Shown piece by piece: positions 57,804 through 64,000 of a stretch of DNA of 64,000 nt (position 1 is the first letter of the stretch; every line of letters starts with the position of its first letter). Below the pieces are notes generated by a model that saw only the letters and a program-made list of their open reading frames with translations, made no database searches and was not told the DNA's origin. This stretch comes from an uncultured Microbulbifer sp. (GTDB taxonomy: Bacteria > Pseudomonadota > Gammaproteobacteria > Pseudomonadales > Cellvibrionaceae). A program made the translations under genes and the position numbers. Location of the stretch: the NCBI RefSeq assembly GCF_913055755.1, contig NZ_CAJXKH010000004.1, positions 32,925-96,924 of the forward strand, read 5' to 3'.

Positions 57804-59222
57804 TCAGGCGTTTACCGCGCGCCCGGCGGGCTCTCGCACCAGCCAGCGGCCTGCGGCAAACACCACCAGCCCCATCAGGATCCCCGGCATGCCCTCGTAG
57901 ACATGGGCATGCCAGCCGACCCAGCGCCAGATCAGTGCGGTCAACAGCCCCAGCGCGCTCATGGTGATCGCCAGCCTCTGCGACGGGCGGCCACCGGCAG
58001 CCAGTACCATCAGCAGCGGTGCAAACGCCGAAGCCAGCGCCGACCAGGACATCACCACCAGGCTGAATACACTCTGCTTGTTCAGCAGCGCCCAAGCTAC
58101 CGCCGCGGTGGTAATCACCAGCGTGGCAATTTTCAGCTCGCGGGTGTTCTCGATGCGCTTCGGTAGCAGGTCGTGGGTCAGCGCCGCCGAGCAACTCAAT
58201 ACCAGGGAATCCGCTGTGGACATGGTCGCGGCAAAAATACCGGCCAGAATCAGCCCCACAAACACCGGCGACAGCAATTCCATTGCCATCATCGGCAGCG
58301 CCAGTTCCGCGTCAAAACTGCCCGGGTCCGACAGCAGGATTCGGGACAGCATGCCCACGCCGGTGGCCATAAAATAGAAAATGGTGAACCACAGGTAGTA
58401 CCAGCAGCGCGCCTGCACCATGCGGCCCACATCGTCCAGCGCCATAAAGCGCACCATCACATGGGGCTGGCCCACCACGGAAATCCCCGCAAACAACCAG
58501 CTCAGGGCGAACACCACACCGCCGGCCACCCCAGGCAGCAACAAGTCCTGGGGGTACCAGCTCAGGAAGCCTTCCACTTCCCCCATCTGTTGCCAGGCCG
58601 CAGCGAAGCCACCGACGGACTGCACTGCCACGTACAGCAACAGCCCCATGGCCACCACCATCACCAGCGACTGCGCGGCGTCGGTCCAGATGGACGCGCG
58701 GATACCACCGGCGAGGCAATAGGCCGCGACGATCACGCCGCCAATGACCGCCCCGCTCCAGATCGGCAGGTCCAGCACCACGTACAAAGCCTTGCTGCCC
58801 GCAACCAGCTGCGCACTGGCGTAAGCAAGCAGAAACAGGAGAGAGAGGATGCCGGCAATTTTTTGCCAGGCGCCGAAGCGGGTGCCGCTCCAACTGGCGA
58901 GGACTCCGGCGTAACTGGCCTCACCGGTGCGCTTGGCCGCATCCCGCAGTGATTTGTGAATCCACAGGGAACCGAGAAAATCCCCCAGGATCCACCCCAG
59001 CATCAGCCAGATGGAGGCGAGCCCGGTGGCATAGGTGTAGCCGATCACACCGATAAACATGTAACCGCTGTTATTGGTGGCAACCGCAGACAGCCCCACC
59101 AGCATCGGCGACACGTCCTGGCTTGCCAGGTAATAATCCTTTTTGGTGCCGCGGCTTTTGCGGTAAGAGCTGATGCCCACCGCCGCAAACATAGCCAGAA
59201 AAAACAGGAAACTAATCAGCAC
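57804..59222 (-). CDS. Sodium:solute symporter (proline-permease-like)
   Basis: 472 residues from a GTG start at 59222 with GGGGAGA upstream. Thirteen or so membrane helices carry the SSS signatures: VGLSAVATNNSGYMFIGVIGYTYATGLASIWLMLGW, LAGGIRASIWTDAAQSLVM (the unwound central helix) and GLILAGIFAATMSTADSLVLSCSAALTHDLL with the Na+-site serines. It is related to PutP/proline and betaine-type uptake. Lying directly downstream of the ectoine operon, it may import compatible solutes, but the substrate is not certain. Confidence 0.88.
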   Translation of the reverse strand: MLISFLFFLAMFAAVGISSYRKSRGTKKDYYLASQDVSPMLVGLSAVATNNSGYMFIGVIGYTYATGLASIWLMLGWILGDFLGSLWIHKSLRDAAKRTGEASYAGVLASWSGTRFGAWQKIAGILSLLFLLAYASAQLVAGSKALYVVLDLPIWSGAVIGGVIVAAYCLAGGIRASIWTDAAQSLVMVVAMGLLLYVAVQSVGGFAAAWQQMGEVEGFLSWYPQDLLLPGVAGGVVFALSWLFAGISVVGQPHVMVRFMALDDVGRMVQARCWYYLWFTIFYFMATGVGMLSRILLSDPGSFDAELALPMMAMELLSPVFVGLILAGIFAATMSTADSLVLSCSAALTHDLLPKRIENTRELKIATLVITTAAVAWALLNKQSVFSLVVMSWSALASAFAPLLMVLAAGGRPSQRLAITMSALGLLTALIWRWVGWHAHVYEGMPGILMGLVVFAAGRWLVREPAGRAVNA

Positions 59223-59285
59223 GGCGTTCTCCCCTTTTGGTATTGATTTATTGGTTATTCTTGCAATTCTTGTCCGGCGAAAGGT

Positions 59286-60257
59286 TCAGCTGGCCTCCTT
59301 TCCACCGCCGGCTTGCTCGGACTGGATCCCCATCAGGGCGATAAACTCCGGCATTTCATACAGCCCGTCGAAGGCAGAATCCTCCAGGGCCTCGTCGCGA
59401 TAGGCCGTGGAAATATCCAGCGCTTTACGCAGGTAATCGAGAGACTCCTCCCACTGCTCCAGGTAGGCGTAAGCACAGGCCAGCTGGTAAAAGGCATTGC
59501 CGTTCTGGCTGTCAATCTGCAGCGCCTGCAGGCAGAGGTTGATCGCCCACTGGGGCTCGTCCAGCTCCAGTACCGCGTCCGCCTTGTAGGTAAGCGCTTC
59601 GCCATCGTCCTTGCGCAATTCCAGGATCTGGTCGTATACGGCAATTTTGCCAACGGGGGTCTGCTCGCGACCGGCGCGCAACCACAGGGAGTGAATTTCC
59701 TGGGTGAGTTCAATTTCGTCGCGGTTGTGTTCGATGTGCTGGGTCTTCTCCGACAGCTGCTCTTCGATACTGCGCAGGCGCGCCTCGTACTGCTCCACCA
59801 GCTTGGAGATTTCCTCGTTCGCGAGGCTGTGGACCTTTTCCTTCACGTCCCGCAGTGAGGTCCAGCCGAGAATCAACAACAGTGAGCTGAACCCGGCAAT
59901 AAGATAGAAAAAGTAGGTGACGGTATCGGTGGCGTAGGTAATCGCCTTGTCCGCGGCACTGAGCTGGCGGTCGACGATCTTTTCCGTCAGCTGCACATTC
60001 TGCGCCGCCATATCCGTGCGCAGCTGCTTCAACTCGTCGAGCACATAGCGCTCGATAAACGGCGAATACAGCGGCTCCTTCAACTGGTTTACCGCAGCTT
60101 CCGCTTTGCCCTGGGCCACTTCTGACTCGACCGCGGACGGCTCCTGCTCCTCCTGGGCCGTGGCCGCGGAAGAAATTACCAGCGGCAACAACAAAAACAG
60201 CGCCGCCAGCAAAGCTGACGGCGCTGTTTTGAAAGGTGACCCGATCAGGCCGCGCAT
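59286..60257 (-). CDS. TPR membrane protein at the end of the ectoine operon
   Basis: 323 residues. There is a signal peptide or first anchor (LLAALFLLLPLVISSAATA), then a periplasmic helical stretch (about 40-110), a transmembrane helix TYFFYLIAGFSSLLLILGW (about 112-131), a coiled coil (EEISKLVEQYEARLRSIEEQLSEKTQHIEHNRDEIELTQEI, about 145-190) and TPR units (AVYDQILELRKDDGEALTYKADAVLEL, CLQALQIDSQNGNAFYQLACAYAYL). Its ATG overlaps the end of the aspartate kinase gene by 13 bp. The role is unknown; TPR proteins of this kind scaffold envelope complexes. Confidence 0.8.
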   Translation of the reverse strand: MRGLIGSPFKTAPSALLAALFLLLPLVISSAATAQEEQEPSAVESEVAQGKAEAAVNQLKEPLYSPFIERYVLDELKQLRTDMAAQNVQLTEKIVDRQLSAADKAITYATDTVTYFFYLIAGFSSLLLILGWTSLRDVKEKVHSLANEEISKLVEQYEARLRSIEEQLSEKTQHIEHNRDEIELTQEIHSLWLRAGREQTPVGKIAVYDQILELRKDDGEALTYKADAVLELDEPQWAINLCLQALQIDSQNGNAFYQLACAYAYLEQWEESLDYLRKALDISTAYRDEALEDSAFDGLYEMPEFIALMGIQSEQAGGGKEAS

Positions 60258-61690
60258 ATAGCGTCCCCGTGATCGTGCACCTCTACCAGTGCCTCGTGCA
60301 GGCTTTTCACTGCACTTTCGTAGTCGCTTTCATCGACCACAAACTGCATGTCCACCTGGCGCATGGACTGGTGCACCGCGAGGATGCTGATATCCGATTC
60401 CGCCAGGGAGCCAACCGCACGGGACAGCATGCCCGAGGTTTTCATATCACTGCCGATGGCCGAGACCACCGCCACCTTGCGCACCTGGATATCGCAATCC
60501 GGGAAGCGCTCGTTGATCGCGCTCTTGATCCGCTTGACGGTTTTCAGGTTGTTGCCCAGGTAGTGGGTGATGGTGTTGGCATTGGTGTCCTTGGTCACCA
60601 CGATTCCCTTGAAGCGCGCGATGATTTCATTAATCGCGCGATCGTAACCGGTCATGCTACCCATCATGTCCTGGTCAAAACATTCAACGGCGTAAATACT
60701 CTTGCGACCGGCGATGATTTCCACCCGCGGGGTTTCGCTGACGTAGTCGCCGGTTACCAGGGTGCCCCGGTGTTCCGGCTCGAAGGTGTTCATCACCCGC
60801 AGCGGAATTTCCTGCTGGCGCAGGCCCTTGGCGGCGCGGGGGTGGATGGCTTCCATACCCAGGTTCGCCAGCTGGTCGGCGACGTCGTAGTTGGTGCGGC
60901 CGATGGGCACCGCCTGCTCCTCGCCGACAAGGCGCGGGTCCGCACTGCTGAGGTGATACTCCTTGTGGATGATGGCTTCGCTGGCACCGGTCAGTACCGC
61001 GATACGACTGAAGGTCATCTCGCTGTAGCCGCGGGCGAAGGTTTTCATCAGGCCGTCGGCAGTGTGCGCATAGCCGGTGGCAATGGGCAGCTCACTGCTC
61101 ATGTCCACACCGCTGAACGCGCTCTCGATACGCTGGTCCAGGGTCTTGTGCTCACCGTCGCGCCAGCCGGTCAGATCGACAAAGCGCGCGTTGATCCCTT
61201 CCTGCTTCAGCAGCTGCACGGTGTTCCAGGCGCTGTGGGCTTCCCCCAGGCTGGCGAGCATTTCACTGACCACATCGAGATGCCCTTCCAGGGCGAAGTG
61301 ACCGTGCTGGCAGACCCGTTCCAGGTCTCCCAGGCAGTTGGCGGCGTCGTCCAGGCGCTCGCCGATAAAACGGTTGGCCTTGGCCAGCATCACCTGGTCG
61401 GTGAACAGCTCGGCGTTGATCTCTTCCATGCGCGTGCGCAGGCCCTCTACCGCATCGGACCACTCGCGATCGTCATCGGCGCCGGCAAACAGGGCAAACA
61501 CGCCGGGACGGCCGGATTTCTTGTGTTCCAGCAGCATGTCGGTGATACCGCCGTATGCAGACACCACGAAAACACGCTGGTACAACCCTTCCGTTTTCGC
61601 CCTGCCGTTTTTCAGAATGATGTTGTCGCGTACCGCGCGGTAGTCGCTCATGGACGTACCGCCGATTTTCTCTACCGTATGTGCTTTCAT
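60245..61690 (-). CDS. ask_ect: Ectoine-specific aspartate kinase
   Basis: 481 residues from the ATG at 61690, which has AAGGA upstream and the family start KAHTVEKIGGTSM. The kinase core shows VEKIGGTSMSDY, the catalytic NXXG-like VSAYGGITDML, YLGNNLKTVKR and two ACT-like regulatory segments near the C-terminus (IQVRKVAVVSAIGSDM, SILAVHQSMRQVDMQFVVDE). It phosphorylates aspartate, the first step toward aspartate-semialdehyde and diaminobutyrate; the ectoine-linked isozyme is typically less inhibited by its end products. The frame stays open for 32 codons upstream to an ATG at 61786, without a good Shine-Dalgarno sequence. Confidence 0.93.
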   Translation of the reverse strand: MKAHTVEKIGGTSMSDYRAVRDNIILKNGRAKTEGLYQRVFVVSAYGGITDMLLEHKKSGRPGVFALFAGADDDREWSDAVEGLRTRMEEINAELFTDQVMLAKANRFIGERLDDAANCLGDLERVCQHGHFALEGHLDVVSEMLASLGEAHSAWNTVQLLKQEGINARFVDLTGWRDGEHKTLDQRIESAFSGVDMSSELPIATGYAHTADGLMKTFARGYSEMTFSRIAVLTGASEAIIHKEYHLSSADPRLVGEEQAVPIGRTNYDVADQLANLGMEAIHPRAAKGLRQQEIPLRVMNTFEPEHRGTLVTGDYVSETPRVEIIAGRKSIYAVECFDQDMMGSMTGYDRAINEIIARFKGIVVTKDTNANTITHYLGNNLKTVKRIKSAINERFPDCDIQVRKVAVVSAIGSDMKTSGMLSRAVGSLAESDISILAVHQSMRQVDMQFVVDESDYESAVKSLHEALVEVHDHGDAICAA

Positions 61691-61793
61691 GGGATCCTTG
61701 CGTTGACCGTATTCGAGTTTCAGGTGCGAGGTACCGGCAAAATACGCGCGACTGGTACCCCAGAACTCTGCTGCCTTGTTGTACATGGCCGGC

Positions 61794-62198
61794 TTATTTT
61801 TCGTCCTGCACCTCTTCTGCGTCCAGCTCGTAAGCGCCTTCCGCGTTGTGTACTTCCTTGCCGTGCAGCGGCGGGTTGAAAACACAGGCCATTTTCATTT
61901 CGGTCTTGCCCTTGAGCACGTGCTTGTCGTGCTTGTCCAGCAGGTAGATGGTTCCCGGAGTGATTTCGTGCACCACACCATCGGACTCCGCCATCACGGA
62001 ACCTTCACCGGAAATACAGTAAACGGATTCCAGGTGGTTCTGGTAGTGCAGGTGCAGCTCAGCCCCCTCGTAAATGGTGGTGATATGGAAAGAAAAGCCC
62101 ATATTGTCGTTTTTCAGTGCCAGACGGGTGCTCTCCCAGCCCTCGGAAACAATACGACGGTCGGATTTTTCGGCTTCTTGCAGTTTTCTTACGATCAT
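61794..62198 (-). CDS. ectC: Ectoine synthase
   Basis: 134 residues. This is a small cupin with the family sequence [49 protein letters not shown] and [17 protein letters not shown], in which the iron-binding E/Y/H side chains lie. It closes N-gamma-acetyl-diaminobutyrate to ectoine. AAAGAG lies before the ATG. It lies 100 bp after ectB and 103 bp before the aspartate kinase. Confidence 0.97.
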   Translation of the reverse strand: MIVRKLQEAEKSDRRIVSEGWESTRLALKNDNMGFSFHITTIYEGAELHLHYQNHLESVYCISGEGSVMAESDGVVHEITPGTIYLLDKHDKHVLKGKTEMKMACVFNPPLHGKEVHNAEGAYELDAEEVQDEK

Positions 62199-62298
62199 TG
62201 GTAACTCTTTCTACTTTCGCTATTTCAACTCAGGTCTTGGTAAGGCTTCGACTGGCAACGGCCCGCATTCGGGCCGCTGCGCAATCGAGGCAATGCGA

Positions 62299-63624
62299 TC
62301 AGGCTGCGCCGGCGAGGGAGCTTTCCTGCTCGGCATCGTCGGCAAAGAAATCGTGCTCTTCCGGCACTTCTTCCCCTTTCAGCACCTTGGCGACCGCGGC
62401 TTCCACAATATCCAGCGCTTTGGTGAGGTTTTCGTCGCTAATGGTCAGCGGGCACAGGGTTTTGACGACATGGTCGTCCGCACCGCTGGTTTCGATGACC
62501 AGGCCATTGCGGAAGGCTTCGCTGGTGATCTTGTCGGCCAATTCCCCACTCACACAGTTTAGACCGCGGAACATGCCGCGACCGCGGGTGGTCATGTTGC
62601 CGTCGCCGTATTTGTCGACGATCTTCTGCAGGCGCTGCTCGATGTAGTCACCCTTGCGCTGCACTTCCTTGGCGAACTTGTCGTCGCTCCAGAAGTGGTC
62701 GATGGCCGCCTTGGCGGTAACAAACGCCAGGTTGTTGCCGCGGAAAGTGCCGTTGTGCTCACCGGGCTTCCACTGGTCCAGCTCCGGCTTCATCAGCACT
62801 ACCGCAAACGGCAGGCCGTAACCGCTGAGGGACTTGGACAGGGTCACGATGTCCGGCTCGATACCCGCTTCTTCAAAGCTGAAGTAGCTGCCGGTACGGC
62901 CACAGCCCGCCTGGATGTCATCGACGATCAGCAGCACATCGTGCTTCCGGCACACGTCCTGCAGGTTGCGCAGCCACTCGAAACTGGCGGCGTTGATACC
63001 GCCTTCGCCCTGTACGGTTTCCACCAGCACCGCTGCCGGGTGGTCGATACCGCTGGAAGAATCGGACAGCACCTTGTCCAGGTAGGCAGTGGTATCGATA
63101 TCGTCACCCAGGTAACCGTCGTACGGCATGCGCGCAACACTGCTCATGCTCACGCCCGCGGCACCGCGGTGGTGGGAATTACCGGTGGCAGACAGGGCGC
63201 CCAGGCTACAGCCGTGGAAACCGTTGGTGAAAGAGATCACGTTCTCGCGACCTTTGTACTTGCGCGCGATCTTCAGCGCCGCTTCCACCGCGTTGGTACC
63301 GGTAGGACCGGTGAACTGCATGACGTAGCTCATGTCGCGGGGCTTCAGGATGTGCTCGTAGAAGGACTCCAGAAACTCGCGTTTGGCCTTGGTGTGCAGG
63401 TCCAGGCCGTGAGTGATGCCGTCCTGCTCGATGTACTCCAGCAGCGCCTTCTTGAAGATCGGGTTGTTGTGGCCGTAGTTCAGGGTGCCGGCACCGGCGA
63501 GGAAGTCCAGGTACTGGTTGCCTTCCTCGTCGTACAGGTACTCGCCCTGGGCCTTGTTAAAAACCCGCGGGAAAGCGCGGGCGTAGCTCATTACTTCAGA
63601 TTCGATTTCGTCAAAAACTTTCAT
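62299..63624 (-). CDS. ectB: Diaminobutyrate-2-oxoglutarate transaminase
   Basis: 441 residues, class III PLP aminotransferase. The start SEVMSYARAFPRVFNKAQGEYLYDEEGNQYLDFLAGAGTLNYGHN is diagnostic. PLP-binding residues lie in QFTGPTGTNAVEAALK, NGFHGCSLGALSATGN and VDDIQAGCGRTG, with the Schiff-base lysine in TLSKSLSGYGLP. It makes diaminobutyrate from aspartate-semialdehyde and glutamate for ectoine. It lies 80 bp after ectA. Confidence 0.97.
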   Translation of the reverse strand: MKVFDEIESEVMSYARAFPRVFNKAQGEYLYDEEGNQYLDFLAGAGTLNYGHNNPIFKKALLEYIEQDGITHGLDLHTKAKREFLESFYEHILKPRDMSYVMQFTGPTGTNAVEAALKIARKYKGRENVISFTNGFHGCSLGALSATGNSHHRGAAGVSMSSVARMPYDGYLGDDIDTTAYLDKVLSDSSSGIDHPAAVLVETVQGEGGINAASFEWLRNLQDVCRKHDVLLIVDDIQAGCGRTGSYFSFEEAGIEPDIVTLSKSLSGYGLPFAVVLMKPELDQWKPGEHNGTFRGNNLAFVTAKAAIDHFWSDDKFAKEVQRKGDYIEQRLQKIVDKYGDGNMTTRGRGMFRGLNCVSGELADKITSEAFRNGLVIETSGADDHVVKTLCPLTISDENLTKALDIVEAAVAKVLKGEEVPEEHDFFADDAEQESSLAGAA

Positions 63625-63704
63625 TGTGACAACCCTTTTTGAGTGGTTGGTTAAAACATGGAAAACGGAAAAACAGAAAACAATTCACAGAGCGGATTAC
63701 CCGC

Positions 63705-64000
63705 TCAGCCAGCGGCACCCGCAGCAAACGGCCCGATGCGCAGCAGCATCTCGCTGTCGTGCCGGCCCTTGAAGTGGCGCTCGCGGTCGAACATCACCGT
63801 GTCGACACAGTTCGCGTCCAGCTTGCGCGCCAGGCTGCGGAACAGTGCCCAGGACGCGGCGTTGTCCGGGGTGATGGTGGTTTCGAGATAGCGCACCTCG
63901 GCACAGGCGGGGCGAGCGAGAATCTCGCGCAGCATGCGGCCGGCGAGGCCCAGTCCGCGGCCCTGCTCTGCCACCGCCACCTGCCAGATGAACAGGGTGT
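63705..64000 (-). CDS. ectA: Diaminobutyrate acetyltransferase (5' part outside window)
   Basis: Only the last 98 residues or so are visible; the frame is open at the right edge. TLFIWQVAVAEQGRGLGLAGRML is the GNAT acetyl-CoA site (motif A), followed by ARPACAEVRYLETTITPDNAASWALFRSLARKLD, which is typical of EctA. It acetylates diaminobutyrate before ectoine synthase acts. It is the first gene of ectABC-ask; the promoter lies beyond the window. Confidence 0.93.
   Translation of the reverse strand, partial: TLFIWQVAVAEQGRGLGLAGRMLREILARPACAEVRYLETTITPDNAASWALFRSLARKLDANCVDTVMFDRERHFKGRHDSEMLLRIGPFAAGAAG

Noticed and set aside
60236..61879. 547-codon plus-strand open frame
   Set aside because: It is the reverse shadow of the aspartate kinase gene, with many His/Val/Gly runs typical of antisense translation and no start context.

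Overview
The window looks like a chromosomal segment of a marine, aerobic, polysaccharide-using gammaproteobacterium of the Cellvibrionales/Microbulbifer type. The pointers are high GC with GC-rich third positions, a complete ectoine operon apart from the truncated ectA, TonB receptors of the Xanthomonas/Caulobacter type, a PL10 pectate lyase, a thrombospondin-type-3 repeat giant, glutathione-dependent formaldehyde oxidation and a cyanide-insensitive-type cytochrome bd. The genus is an inference from gene content. I see no rRNA, tRNA, CRISPR array, transposase, integrase or phage block, so this looks like ordinary chromosome with accessory patches.

Layout. 1-1687 (-) is the N-terminal part of a secreted Ca-binding repeat protein built from a 285-residue super-repeat; it runs off the left edge. 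2082-7792 (-) is a czcCBA-type metal efflux operon. Facing away from it, 8093-12002 (+) is a DUF3604 lipoprotein / parvulin-like / HupE-like operon, followed by a 1-Cys peroxiredoxin and a small membrane protein. 13372-15439 (-) holds a Sel1-like protein and an XRE regulator. 15620-21138 (+) holds three envelope proteins: VIT-VWA, OmpW and an autotransporter. 21208-25226 (+) holds DUF1853, a GbsR/MarR-type regulator with a near-consensus promoter and an 18-bp palindromic operator candidate, and cydAB. 25346-33965 (-) holds a pectate lyase, a secreted zinc metalloprotease with a small secreted partner, and a propeller-type two-component system.

34191-35909 (+) is an M1 peptidase lipoprotein. 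35951-39296 (-) is an iron module: a PepSY reductase-like protein and a siderophore receptor with a Fur-box-like site. 39547-45147 holds a YdcH-like protein, a DPP-IV type peptidase, the fghA/adh formaldehyde pair and an unknown secreted protein. 45334-51198 (-) is the most intriguing block. It contains a CX5R phosphatase lipoprotein, a TonB receptor and, upstream on the same strand, a membrane-anchored periplasmic-binding-protein-like ORF that overlaps a two-TM protein ending in a winged-helix-like tail. That pair could be a transmembrane one-component regulator for the receptor locus.

51310-55758 holds a CBS protein, a host-attachment-family protein, corA, a complex inverted repeat, an unknown gene and the cytochrome b561/YceI pair. 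55881-59222 (-) holds a DUF3592 membrane protein and a sodium:solute symporter. 59286-64000 (-) is ectABC plus the ectoine-specific aspartate kinase, with a TPR membrane protein translationally overlapped at the end. A recurring small-scale feature is exact short tandem duplication (9-18 bp), twice spanning a stop codon.
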